DNA of 64,000 bases, taken from assembly GCF_000455365.1 (NCBI RefSeq), contig NZ_HG315685.1, forward strand, positions 414,537 to 478,536. Direction: 5' to 3'. This document shows, in pieces, positions 51,087 through 60,147 of the stretch; the stretch's first letter is position 1, and each line of letters opens with the position of its first letter. The stretch comes from Halopiger djelfimassiliensis. GTDB taxonomy: Archaea; Halobacteriota; Halobacteria; Halobacteriales; Natrialbaceae. Made by a program: the position numbers and the translations under genes. Below the pieces are notes generated by a model. That model searched no databases and had not been told where the DNA came from. It saw only the letters and a program-made list of their open reading frames with translations.

Positions 51087-52287
51087 TATAGACATCGAAT
51101 TTGTCTTCGACTGCTTCCATGGCTGTACAGACGGTCGTGTCTTGCTCACCCTGCCAGCCGATAACGCCGGCGATATATGTCCAGTCGTTTCCGTAGGAAT
51201 CCGTCGTCTTTCGGAATGCAGGGCCGCCTGAATCCCCTTTCTTGGCAGTATCGGACACGCCGAAAGCCTTCTGATAGGACGCACTGCCGGTTGCGGTATC
51301 GTAAATGTATCCGGTTTCTCGGCCCGTCGATCTGCCTTGAACGGTAAGTTCGTAGTCGGTGTCATCCACGTGAGACTTTATCGAGTCCCACGTGACGATA
51401 CCATCGATCGGCCAGCCTTCGGTCCCGCCGCTTGAATTAGCAATGTCATGGGTGTAGCTATCAGTATCGACAATTCCAGCATCGAATGCCGATTCTGCTA
51501 TAGCCTCGCCGGTGGTCCCAAACTGATCGTCGGGAAGTGGCTGATAGACTTCGTCCGAATCAGTACTCAGTAGCCCGTGTCCAGAAGTAACTAGCTGTTG
51601 ATCGTTATCTTCGGAATCATACACGGGTGTCGCAGTTGTCATCACTTCGGCACTTGTCTCGTCGATTTTCTTTGTCGCTTGGCAGCCACCCGGAACCGGC
51701 CGATATTCCGAATCGAAATGAGCAGTTTGGGTACGCGTAACTTTTTTCGGCTCAACGTCGAAGATTCGCTGGTGAGTGTACTCGTCTCGACCAACTCCTC
51801 CTTCTATCTCCACTGAAAGGGAATCAACGAACTCCTCGTATGAGATACTTGGTTCCAGTGTTTCCCCGGTCGCTGTCTCGATCGTCGTGTACTGTGCAGT
51901 CACAACTAGCTTCCGTCGATGACCGGAAACAGTGGAACTGACGCTGCTTAACAGGAATTCCCCGTCTTCAAACCGCTCCGAGAGTTCCTGATTGAGTTTT
52001 CGAGCGGCATTGTGAATACTTTCGATCTCGACCCACTTATCGAACTCTAACGTTCGATAAATCGGTGCCCGCCCGTTCCTATCTGCATCTTCGTATTCTG
52101 CCTCCGGATTATTGTTAGCGAGGTAGGCCACATACGGAACTTCGTCACCGAGATTATCGGTCTCCTTTGCAAGTGTCTCCTGCGACATGTAGTTCAGCGT
52201 CACACCTGAAATGCCAAGTGACGCGAGTGCGTTCACGAACCGTCGACGCCCCATTCGAGCAAGCTCGCTGGTGTCTTTCGTGGTCAT
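51073..52287 (-). CDS. Secreted trypsin-like (S1-fold) serine protease
   Basis: A 404-residue exported protein. An N-terminal GRRRFVNALASLGISG near residues 13-28 suits a Tat-type signal. The catalytic Ser is in KKGDSGGPAF (about residue 355), the GDSGGP of chymotrypsin-like proteases. The His is probably in LVTSGHGLL (about 235, in place of TAAHC) and the Asp in the SAFDAGIVD stretch (about 275). The 200-residue N-terminal part before the protease domain is of unknown fold and may be a propeptide or sorting domain. ATG 52287 is preferred to the longer frame from 52332. Confidence 0.82.
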   Translation of the reverse strand: MTTKDTSELARMGRRRFVNALASLGISGVTLNYMSQETLAKETDNLGDEVPYVAYLANNNPEAEYEDADRNGRAPIYRTLEFDKWVEIESIHNAARKLNQELSERFEDGEFLLSSVSSTVSGHRRKLVVTAQYTTIETATGETLEPSISYEEFVDSLSVEIEGGVGRDEYTHQRIFDVEPKKVTRTQTAHFDSEYRPVPGGCQATKKIDETSAEVMTTATPVYDSEDNDQQLVTSGHGLLSTDSDEVYQPLPDDQFGTTGEAIAESAFDAGIVDTDSYTHDIANSSGGTEGWPIDGIVTWDSIKSHVDDTDYELTVQGRSTGRETGYIYDTATGSASYQKAFGVSDTAKKGDSGGPAFRKTTDSYGNDWTYIAGVIGWQGEQDTTVCTAMEAVEDKFDVYIKSH

Positions 52288-52975
52288 GATCTGAAGCGGC
52301 GGATTAACATCACCGTCCATCAGTAATATCATTAACTAATATTTATATATAAATATACAATTACGAACGGTGGAATACTCACAACTCAATATCACACACC
52401 TTGCGACAATCCAGATACTAATTTGAAATCATTTCACTTTAGATAGGAGAAAGAACCCTCTACTCGGTTGCTGGTCGTCACCCATTACGGCTCACCTAAC
52501 CCTCTGCTCGGTTGATCCCGGAATATTGACCCCCGTCGATACCTTGCTCTCAGCGCGATAGTCCACGAGCACCCTTACAGGGTGCCGAAGCAGTGAAACG
52601 GTCCTTACAGCCATTGAGAAACACGACAAACGGAGCGCAGTACTACGGTTTCGGTAGGTATTCACAGTCCAACTCCAGAAGCAGTTTTTCGTCGATGAAC
52701 GGTGTGAGTACTATCCTTCCCGCATTTCGACATGGCAGCAAGACGGGACCTCTCTCCTCCACGATGACTGCTGTCTCCCTGTCAACTAGCGGGGGATCGA
52801 AGGTCCACATCATCAAGCTTCCGACCGACTCACGGCCGAACACGACGCCGGAGCGACTGCTCCGGACGAGTTTCTGGGAACGGTTTTCTACGACCCACGA
52901 GCGGAGTTGAGTCGATGGATGAGCGTATCGTTATCCGGCCCATGCGTTATTTACACAGTATAGTGTATTTTATAC
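52288..52975. other. Gene-free stretch upstream of the broken hydrolase
   Basis: Nothing firm is encoded. A minus-strand frame at 52643-52843 (66 codons, containing RESVGSLMMWTFDPPLVD) continues upstream without a start and may be debris. A near-repeat AACCCTCT(A/G)CTCGGTTG occurs twice (about 52454 and 52498). A TATA-like TATAGTGTATTTTATA lies just before 52976. 52330-52440 is AT-rich, the protease gene promoter. Confidence 0.35.
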
Positions 52976-53867
52976 ATGGGTGGTGGGGTCGGAATACCCG
53001 TCTTCGTATATCGAGCTCGAACAGCAGTCCCTTCGCCGGAACGCCGCCAGATATCCGACGCTGTAACGCTTGAATCGCTGTACGCTCCCGGAACGAAACC
53101 CGAAATCGTGTTCGTGCACGGCGATCTGGGATCGCTCTGGAATCCCTATCCGCAGTTGGACGCGTTCAGTGGCTCCCGTGGGGTAGTAACATACTTACTG
53201 GCCGGTAACGGAAACTCCTCGAATCGGTCGGAACAATCGGTTGCGGGGCACGTGGCCGATCTGGATCGCCTTCTGGAAGAGCTAGCTATCGCGAGTTCGA
53301 TCCTCCACGGTCATAGCTACGGTACTGCCATCGCTATCGAGTACGCCAAACGGCACTCGGTAGCTGGTCTTGCCCTCCACGCTGGAGGTGATCAGGATCT
53401 CACACCGTCGTGGGAGGGGCCGCTTCTCCGAGCCGTTCTCGCGTCACGGCTCTACAAATTACCGGTCGATGGGGTTCTTTTCCGTCGCTTGGTAGAGTCG
53501 GTGTGCTGTCACGAAACGACGCCGAAATGCGTCACCGAGGACTTTCTCAAATCGAATCTGATGCCACGTCGTCGGTCCGCTTGGAAGACGGTCACCGGGG
53601 CGTTCTGGGGGTGTGATGGACGCGAGGAGACGGACAGTATCGACGTCCCCACGTTAGTTATCCACGGACCGGATCGTTCCGGCAGCAGCGATACGTGAAA
53701 CAGCCAAGCGAGTACCCGAGGGCCTGTTTTGTACCGTCGAACGAACTGGACATATTGCCTTCGTAGAACGACCGGCAGCGTACAACAGCCTGTTGCGGGG
53801 GCTGATCGATGCCGTCGAGACTGGCGCGGAACTTCGACGTACCGTTCAAAAGCGACTGGGACGGTGA
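52976..53867 (+). pseudogene. Alpha/beta hydrolase, disrupted by one frameshift
   Basis: Frame 1 runs 52976-53698. The oxyanion block is FVHGDLGSLWNP, the nucleophile elbow is ILHGHSYGTAIAIEY (Ser about residue 114), then PTLVIHGPDRS, after which it goes out of frame and stops. The +1 frame from about 53679 continues without a gap in the family pattern (IVPAAAIRETAKRVPEG...TGHIAFVERPAAYNSLL, with the catalytic His in GHIAF) to a TGA at 53865-53867. A single lost or gained base near 53678-53684 explains this, either a real mutation or a sequencing error. Confidence 0.8.
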
Positions 53868-53999
53868 CGCCGATACTCGCGTTCCCCGATCGATCGTTGC
53901 TCGACTCTCGAGCGGCGACGCTCCGTCCCGTTCGTTGATGGGTAAGAGGATCGGCCCGTGTCGCCGGGACGTTTTCTCCGGTTTCGGCTCCAAGAGACG

Positions 54000-54227
54000 C
54001 TAGCGATGATCGCCGGTCTCTGGTTCCTGCTCGAGTAATTGTCGGAGCGCCGCTCGGATCACTTCGCTCCGATTGTGGTAGGTGCCTGCCTCGACGAGCG
54101 AGTCGACCGCTGCGAGTTGCTCGTCGGTCGTCCGGAACGTTACGCGACTGAGTGTCCGTCCGCGTTCCAACCGAGAGCGATCGCTCTCGGACGGGTCGTC
54201 CGAACGAGGGGGGCACCTACGCGACAT
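54000..54227 (-). CDS. Ribbon-helix-helix (CopG/ParD-like) protein
   Basis: A 75-residue protein with an Arg/Asp-rich N-terminal tail and a C-terminal RHH fold: strand LSRVTFRTTDEQ, helix LAAVDSLVEAGTYHNRS, helix EVIRAALRQLLEQE. Such proteins bind DNA as dimers and are often antitoxins or plasmid regulators; no toxin gene is adjacent. Start ATG 54227; an in-frame extension to 54260 is possible. Confidence 0.75.
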   Translation of the reverse strand: MSRRCPPRSDDPSESDRSRLERGRTLSRVTFRTTDEQLAAVDSLVEAGTYHNRSEVIRAALRQLLEQEPETGDHR

Positions 54228-54458
54228 CTTTGGATCCCTGTTGGGTATGGCTCGCTTCACTGGCTCCCGTTTTTCGGACAGGGTTCGGTGCGGTGAAATC
54301 GCCGAAGCTCACGGGGGAGAAACGGCCCGATCGGTGATAAGGGCTCGCATAGCACGGTGGAAGTAAAACGTCCCGATTCCGTTCGAATCGAGCGAGGGAA
54401 CTCACCGCAGGCACGACTGAAGGTGTGAGACAGGTCTAGAATCGAAGTTCCATGGGTT

Positions 54459-54731
54459 CTACTGCGATTCGATTTTTTCGACGATCTCTCGAGCTTGCTC
54501 TTCGGCCTTCTCTTCGCCGACGTGCGTTTCGATCAGCACACTGGTGACCTCCCAGTCGTCTTCCCCTTCGACGTGCCCAGTGCGTACTTCGCTTCCTTCG
54601 GAGACCGATTCCGCCGGCTTCTCCGCCCAGTCCGGGGTTCGGATCTCGTCGTATCGGTCCGGATCTCGAAACCGAACGTGGATATAGTCGTCTTCGGGTT
54701 CGGTTTTCTCGATGTCTGGTGTCTCGCCCAT
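54459..54731 (-). CDS. Small conserved haloarchaeal protein
   Basis: A 90-residue acidic protein. The block YIHVRFRDPDRYDEIRTPDWAEKPAESVSEGSEVRTG followed by VEGEDDWEVTSVLIETHVGEEKAEE suggests a small alpha/beta domain. ATG 54731 follows an Arg-rich non-coding start. No function known; composition supports expression. Confidence 0.6.
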   Translation of the reverse strand: MGETPDIEKTEPEDDYIHVRFRDPDRYDEIRTPDWAEKPAESVSEGSEVRTGHVEGEDDWEVTSVLIETHVGEEKAEEQAREIVEKIESQ

Positions 54732-54881
54732 ACGGGATCGACTCCCGCGGAGCACCTCAACCCGTCCCTTGAATATGCTTTCGTACGGTACTCCGGTCCC
54801 GGGTCAGCGGCTAGCGAGTACGTGGTGTCGAATCGAAGCGGACGAATAGCGGCTTCCCTGCGGTATCGACCGAATTTTCGG

Positions 54882-55586
54882 TCATCGATACTTCCCGATA
54901 TCCCGCGAATGGAGTTCGTCCTCGGCCTGCCACGTCCGCGGTCGCACGGCGATGACAACGGCCGTGAGATACAGGACACCGAGGAGACCGGTGATGACGT
55001 GACCAGGTATCGAACCGATAGCTGCACTCGACGGCCATTGTGTCGGTGAGTAGGTAGTAACGTGAATCAGCCACGCCCCCAGCATCACCGTAAAGAGAAG
55101 CAAGTAAATCCGTCGGAGACGATGTGCAATCGCTTCCTCTCTGGAGATCTTAATCACCGGTGTTCGGTAGTCTTCGCTCAGCTTTTTCCGCCACGCTGGT
55201 TCCTCGAGACCGGCGGACGGGTCCAGTCCGTACGCGAAGACGTTTCGCTGAAGCGTCCGAACGCGGCCACGCCACAGATCATAGCCACGGTACCGCTGTG
55301 CCTCCATCACCAAGAAGGCGACGAGCGCTGCCGTCCCGAGCAAGAGAATATAGTGTGGGCGACTACTCCCGGAAAAGCCCCACGTGAGGACGCCACTCAT
55401 GACGAGGACTGCCCAGTTCGATGTTCGGTCCAGTCGTTCGCGCCAGAACTTCATCCGGTGGATCTCACCTCGATAGAGATGGGCCATCGAGGAACTCGGC
55501 CCCATCTCTTCCTCGAGAAGTCCGTCACCCAGTTCGCGATGGTCCGCGTCCGTGGGATCGATGTCTTTTGCTGACTGCTGAGCCAT
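54882..55586 (-). CDS. DUF2270-type membrane protein
   Basis: A 234-residue protein with a soluble N-terminus (residues 1-60, including HLYRGEIHRMKFWRERLDRTSNW, the family signature), two paired TM segments at about 58-100 and two more at about 155-210. Between them is a cytosolic segment with RVRTLQRNVFAYGLDP. Matches DUF2270; function unknown. Start ATG 55586. Confidence 0.82.
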   Translation of the reverse strand: MAQQSAKDIDPTDADHRELGDGLLEEEMGPSSSMAHLYRGEIHRMKFWRERLDRTSNWAVLVMSGVLTWGFSGSSRPHYILLLGTAALVAFLVMEAQRYRGYDLWRGRVRTLQRNVFAYGLDPSAGLEEPAWRKKLSEDYRTPVIKISREEAIAHRLRRIYLLLFTVMLGAWLIHVTTYSPTQWPSSAAIGSIPGHVITGLLGVLYLTAVVIAVRPRTWQAEDELHSRDIGKYR

Positions 55587-55954
55587 CGTCGGTGGATAGT
55601 TCACCGTCCGGCATCATAGAAGCCGCCTGAGTCTCACGCGGGCGCTCTCGAACCCTCGCTCGAGCTCAGCAGCGAGGGGCAGCCAACGTTACGAACAAAG
55701 TTCGACGGGAGTCTGTGGTTCGTAGGTGGTTAGACCTTCTCAACAGCGTGCTCGGACTCCCAGCCGGCTCCTTGTCCGAAATCGAGTTCGACGAACTGTT
55801 CGCCCGACGATACGTACCTTCATTCGTACACCTTCCCATCCGTTCTCGGTGGTGTTCTCCGTGTTAGCGCTGGAGTCCGTTTCCCGTTTCTGATGGGGTC
55901 AGACCACCCGGGCAAAGGCTTTAGTCGTGTGAAACTGTAACACACCACCGTACG
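55587..55954. other. Intergenic region upstream of the RAM-domain gene
   Basis: No gene is seen. The last 60 bases (GGCTTTAGTCG...AACACACCACC) likely hold the promoter and near-leaderless start of the gene at 55955; the opposite end serves the DUF2270 gene. Confidence 0.3.
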
Positions 55955-56185
55955 ATGGTTCACGCGTTTATCATGGTCAAGACGGCTGCCGGAAAATCCG
56001 AGGGACTGCTCGCGGATATCGAGGGGATCGACCCGGTAGCCGACGCCCACATCGTCGCCGGTAACTACGACATCATCGCCGAAGTCGACACCGAGGAGGT
56101 CTACGAGATTCTCAGAGCCGTCTCGTCGGGAGTGCAGGGACTCGAGGGGGTCACCGACACGAAGACGTACATCGCGATGGATTGA
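55955..56185 (+). CDS. Stand-alone Lrp/AsnC ligand-binding (RAM) domain protein
   Basis: A 76-residue protein consisting only of the RAM fold: MVHAFIMVKTAAGKSEGLLADIEGI, then VADAHIVAGNYDIIAEVDTEEVYEIL and GVTDTKTYIAMD. The DNA-binding helix-turn-helix of Lrp regulators is missing. Family members oligomerise and bind amino acids or similar effectors, so this protein may modulate other Lrp proteins. Confidence 0.9.
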   Translation: MVHAFIMVKTAAGKSEGLLADIEGIDPVADAHIVAGNYDIIAEVDTEEVYEILRAVSSGVQGLEGVTDTKTYIAMD

Positions 56186-56230
56186 GAGGTGGCGCGGCCA
56201 TGTGCACCCCATGGCCCGGTGGATCGACGG

Positions 56231-56857
56231 CTACTCCTGTGAGGGTGCAGGTCCGGTTTCGGCGTCATCGAGTGCTCTCGCGACGGCGTCTTTAACTCGC
56301 TCGAGTACCGCCGCCGGCGGCTGCGTCGCGTCGACGCGGACGAACCGGTCGGGGTCGCGCTCGATGAGCCGTTCGTAGTTCGTTTGGACCGACTCGAGGT
56401 ACTCGGCGCGCTCGAACTTGTTGGTCGTCCCCGCACGCTCCGCGGCCGTTTCGGGATCGACGTCGAGAAAGACCGTCAGGTCGGGTTCGATCGAGAACGC
56501 GCGATGCACCTCGACGACGTACTCGAGCGGATCGTCGAGGTCGTGTCGGTCGTCGGCGGCGAGCGTTGCCCCTTGGTAGGCAAACCGGGAGTCGGCGTAT
56601 CGATCCGAGATCACGAGGTCGCCCCGATCGAGGGCGGGGTCGATCACCCGCGAGAGGTGGTCCGCGTGGTCGGCCGTATACAGGAACAGTTCCGCGAGCG
56701 GATCGGCGTCGTCGTCGTCGATCGATCGATAGACGACGTCGCCGTACCACGAATTCGTCGGCTCCCGCGTAAACCGTGCCTCCGGGTAGACCTCCTGTAA
56801 GGCCTCCCAGACCGTCGTTTTGCCGCTCCCATCTAACCCCTCGAGCGTGACGAGCAT
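56231..56857 (-). CDS. tmk: Thymidylate kinase
   Basis: A 208-residue enzyme that phosphorylates dTMP to dTDP. The P-loop is [15 protein letters not shown] (residues 6-20). The DRx motif is [17 protein letters not shown] (about 82-98, with the DRY/F segment binding dTMP), and the LID is at [17 protein letters not shown] 56857 directly precedes the first strand; an upstream in-frame start at 56884 is not needed. It converges with the RAM-domain gene. Confidence 0.93.
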   Translation of the reverse strand: MLVTLEGLDGSGKTTVWEALQEVYPEARFTREPTNSWYGDVVYRSIDDDDADPLAELFLYTADHADHLSRVIDPALDRGDLVISDRYADSRFAYQGATLAADDRHDLDDPLEYVVEVHRAFSIEPDLTVFLDVDPETAAERAGTTNKFERAEYLESVQTNYERLIERDPDRFVRVDATQPPAAVLERVKDAVARALDDAETGPAPSQE

Positions 56858-57003
56858 AGGAGTACGTCCACGAAGCGAGTACAAGGGTTTGACTTATTCG
56901 ATCGGTCGGATTCCCGCGTCGGGAGCGGAGCGGCCGTCCGTGCGATCGATCGGCCGTCGACGCGGAGAGTAGTTATTTATCGGTTCGAACCCATGCTGTA
57001 ACT

Positions 57004-57924
57004 ATGAAGGTCCTCGTCGCTGGCGGTACCGGTTTCATCGGGACGAACCTGTGTGCCGAACTGCACGACCGCGGGCACGAGGTGACGGCGCTGTCCCGCG
57101 ATCCGAACGACAGCGACCTTCCGTCCGGCGTCACAGCGGCGATGGGGGATGTGAGCGCGCCCGACTCGATCGCCGACGCCGTCGCCGGTCACGATGCCGT
57201 CGTCAACCTCGTCGCGCTCTCGCCGCTGTATCAGCCGCGTGGCGGAGCCGACCACGAGACGGTCCACCTGGGCGGTACGGAGAACCTCGTTCGCGTCGCC
57301 GAAGACGCCGACGTCGAGCGGTTCCTCCAGATGAGCGCGCTCGGTGCCGATCCCGACGGTGAAACCGACTACATCCGGGCGAAAGGAAAGGCCGAAGCCG
57401 TCGTCACGGACTCGAACCTCGAGTGGACGATCTTTCGCCCGTCGGTCGTGTTCGGCGACGGCGGCGAGTTCGTCTCGTTTGCAAAACGGTTGACGACACC
57501 CTACGTGACCGGACTTCCGGGCGGCGGCAAGACCCGTTTTCAGCCGATCTGGGTCGGCGATCTCGTCCCGATGCTCGCGGACGCACTCGAGGGCGACGAC
57601 CACGTCGGCCGGACCTACGAAGTGGCCGGCCCGCAGATCGTGACGCTTGCGGACGTCACGGAACTGGCCTACGAGGCCGACGGCCGATCGGTGACGATCC
57701 TGCCGGTCCCTATGGCGGTCGCGAAACTCGGGCTGACCGCGGCCGATCCGCTTCCGTTCGTCCCCTTCGGGGCGGATCAGGCTCGCTCGCTAACGTTTGA
57801 CAACACCGTCGCGGACAACGACGTAACTGCCTTCGGACTCGAGGAAGCCGACCTAACGACGCTGAGATCGTATCTCGAGGGGTCTCCGGCTGACTCTCGA
57901 CACACGGACCGGTCGACGGCGTGA
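57004..57924 (+). CDS. NAD(P)-binding reductase, NDUFA9/NmrA-like
   Basis: A 306-residue extended atypical SDR. VLVAGGTGFIGTNLCAEL (residues 3-20) binds the dinucleotide. The block FLQMSALGADPDGETDYIRAKGKAE (about 107-131) has the Y-x3-K replaced by YIRAKGKAE, as in NDUFA9-type proteins. The middle has WTIFRPSVVFGDGGEFVSFAK. Such proteins bind NADPH and serve in quinone or lipid metabolism or complex I assembly. Alone here, it precedes the cetZ region on the same strand. Confidence 0.87.
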   Translation: MKVLVAGGTGFIGTNLCAELHDRGHEVTALSRDPNDSDLPSGVTAAMGDVSAPDSIADAVAGHDAVVNLVALSPLYQPRGGADHETVHLGGTENLVRVAEDADVERFLQMSALGADPDGETDYIRAKGKAEAVVTDSNLEWTIFRPSVVFGDGGEFVSFAKRLTTPYVTGLPGGGKTRFQPIWVGDLVPMLADALEGDDHVGRTYEVAGPQIVTLADVTELAYEADGRSVTILPVPMAVAKLGLTAADPLPFVPFGADQARSLTFDNTVADNDVTAFGLEEADLTTLRSYLEGSPADSRHTDRSTA

Positions 57925-58086
57925 TCGGTGATCGTCGCCACCGACCGATGCCGCCCATTGACTTATTTTAAAACGAGATCGTACTGACGAGATAACCCGT
58001 CCAGTCGGCGAGGATATTCACGCGGAGATCGGTGCTGTCTATTGGTTTCGGATAATATAGAATTATGCGAGAAATTCACATCATGG

Positions 58087-58101
58087 AAAGACTTATAGTC
58101 T
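58087..58101. promoter_or_regulatory. Palindrome overlapping the cetZ promoter TATA region
   Basis: AAGACT-TAT-AGTCTT is a perfect inverted repeat whose centre is CTTATAG, TATA-box-like, about 50 bp before the cetZ start. It could be an operator acting on the TATA box. Confidence 0.45.
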
Positions 58102-58142
58102 TGATCGCACTGGTCCAATTCAACGGAGCCCCCTGACAAACA

Positions 58143-59321
58143 ATGAAGCTGGCGATGATCGGATTCGGACAGGCCGGTGGTAAAATCGTCGATCGATTCC
58201 TCGATTACGACGATCGGACCAACAGCGGAATCGTCCGCGCGGCGATTGCGGTAAACTCCGCTAAAGCGGACCTGATGGGTCTCGAGCGGATCCCACAGGA
58301 GAACCGCGTTCTCATCGGTCAGGCCCGAGTAAAGGGCCACGGCGTTGGTGCGGATAACGAACTCGGCGCGGAAATCGCCGAAGAGGACATCGACGAGGTC
58401 CAGAACGCGATCGATTCGATCCCGACCCACGAGGTCGACGCGTTCCTGATCGTCGCCGGCATGGGTGGCGGTACCGGATCCGGTGGCGCACCGGTCCTCG
58501 CGAAACACCTCAAGCGAATCTACACGATTCCCGTCTACGGTCTCGGTATTCTCCCGGGGACGGACGAAGGTGGTATCTACACGCTCAACGCGGCGCGATC
58601 GTTCCAGACGTTCGTCCGCGAAGTGGACAACCTGATGGTCTTCGACAACGACTCGTGGCGACAGACCGGCGAGTCCGTCGAAGGCGGCTACGAGAAGATC
58701 AACGAGGAGATCGTTCGCCGGTTCGGTATCCTGTTCGGTGCCGGTGAGGTCGCCGGCGATCAGGAGGTCGCAGAGAGCGTCGTCGACTCCTCGGAGATCA
58801 TCAACACCCTCTCCGGCGGCGGCGTCTCGACCGTCGGCTTCGCAAGCGAGGAGGTCGAACTGAACACGGGCGGCGGCCTCCTCTCGCGGTTTACCGGCGA
58901 CGACGGCGGCGACTCCAACCTCGATGCCGCAAACACCACGAACCGCATTACGAGCCTCGTCCGCAAAGCCGCGCTCGGCCGACTGACCCTCCCCTGCGAG
59001 ATCGAAGGCACCGAACGCGCTCTACTCGTTCTCGCCGGACCCTCCGAGTATCTGAACCGGAAAGGGATCGAGCGCGGGCGCAAGTGGCTCGAAGAGGAAA
59101 CCGGGAGCATGGAAGTCCGTGGCGGCGACTATCCGCTCGAGGAGCCGGAGGTCGCCGCGGCCATCCTGCTGTCGGGCGTGACCAACGTCCCGCGGATCAA
59201 GCGCCTCCAGCAGGTCGCCATCGAGGCCCAGGACAACATCGACGACATCCAGGCCGAAAGCGAGGAGAACCTCGAGGAACTCGTCGAGGACGACGAGGAC
59301 GAACTCGAGCCGCTGTTCTAG
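58143..59321 (+). CDS. cetZ1: CetZ tubulin-like cytoskeletal protein (CetZ1 type)
   Basis: A 392-residue GTPase of the tubulin/FtsZ superfamily used by haloarchaea to control cell shape and motility. The N-terminal GTP-binding loop is MIGFGQAGGKIVDRF, and the tubulin signature is VAGMGGGTGSGGAPVL (about residues 105-120). The T7-loop/catalytic region includes NLMVFDNDSWRQTGESVEGGYEKINEEIVRRF (about 166-197), and the tail is acidic (LEELVEDDEDELEPLF). The following cofC and cofG genes are the same neighbours as in the Haloferax volcanii cetZ1 locus, which supports the CetZ1 assignment. Confidence 0.93.
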   Translation: MKLAMIGFGQAGGKIVDRFLDYDDRTNSGIVRAAIAVNSAKADLMGLERIPQENRVLIGQARVKGHGVGADNELGAEIAEEDIDEVQNAIDSIPTHEVDAFLIVAGMGGGTGSGGAPVLAKHLKRIYTIPVYGLGILPGTDEGGIYTLNAARSFQTFVREVDNLMVFDNDSWRQTGESVEGGYEKINEEIVRRFGILFGAGEVAGDQEVAESVVDSSEIINTLSGGGVSTVGFASEEVELNTGGGLLSRFTGDDGGDSNLDAANTTNRITSLVRKAALGRLTLPCEIEGTERALLVLAGPSEYLNRKGIERGRKWLEEETGSMEVRGGDYPLEEPEVAAAILLSGVTNVPRIKRLQQVAIEAQDNIDDIQAESEENLEELVEDDEDELEPLF

Positions 59322-59471
59322 CCAACGTCCGTTTTCGACCGTCGCCGCGGCGATACACGAGCGAGAGCGTGTCGGGGGGCACGAGCGACGCACCGATCGC
59401 CGGACGTTCCGGACGTCCGGAAACACGTCGATTCGACGTTCTTTTGAGCGCTAGCCCGCTATCTCCGACAG

Positions 59472-60095
59472 ATGCAGATCGTCGTTCCGTTCGCCGCCGA
59501 CACACCCAAAACCCGTCTCGCATCCCGGCTCGCGCCGGCCGAGCGCTCGGCGTTCGCTCGAGCCATGCTCGAGGACGTCCTCGATGCGATCGCCGAGACG
59601 GGTCACGAGCCGACGGTGCTGTCGACGGCACCGATCGAGTTCGGTGACGACGTTTCGGGATCCGTCTCCGTCGACGACGCGCCGCTTACCGAGGCGGTCA
59701 ACGCCGTTCTCGCGGCGGCGGACGAGTCGGTCGCGGTCGTTATGGCGGATCTCGCGCTGGCGACGCCGGCGGCGCTCGAGCGACTTTTCAATACCGACGC
59801 TGGGGTCGCGATCGCGCCGGGACGTGGCGGCGGAACGAACGCGCTCGTAGCCCGCGACCCGGCGTTTCGGGTGGACTATCACGGAACGTCGTATCTCGAC
59901 CACCGCGAAACCGCCCGTGACATCGGGGCGGATCTCGTGACGATCGACTCGTTTCGACTGGCGACCGATATCGACGAGCCGTCCGATCTCGTCGAGGTTC
60001 TGATCCACGGCGGCGACCGCGCACCCGCCTGCCTCCGGGAGTTCGGTTTCGAACTCGAGGAGACGGGCGGCCGGGTCGACGTCACGCGTCACTGA
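59472..60095 (+). CDS. cofC: 2-phospho-L-lactate guanylyltransferase (CofC)
   Basis: A 207-residue nucleotidyltransferase that activates 2-phospholactate with GTP in coenzyme F420 synthesis. It has the characteristic opening MQIVVPFAADTPKTRLASRLAPAERSAFARAMLEDVL, AVVMADLALATPAALERLF for metal and GTP binding (about residues 90-108), and IAPGRGGGTNALVARDPAFRVDYHGTSYLDHR (about 115-147). It lies 50 bp before cofG on the same strand. Confidence 0.93.
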   Translation: MQIVVPFAADTPKTRLASRLAPAERSAFARAMLEDVLDAIAETGHEPTVLSTAPIEFGDDVSGSVSVDDAPLTEAVNAVLAAADESVAVVMADLALATPAALERLFNTDAGVAIAPGRGGGTNALVARDPAFRVDYHGTSYLDHRETARDIGADLVTIDSFRLATDIDEPSDLVEVLIHGGDRAPACLREFGFELEETGGRVDVTRH

Positions 60096-60147
60096 CCGCG
60101 TTTTCGAAGTGAAGCGCTTATGTGCGCAGCGACGACACACCGAGGTA

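Noticed and set aside
52643..52843. Minus-strand 66-codon gene
   Set aside because: The frame runs on upstream without a start codon and matches no family I know; kept only as possible debris.
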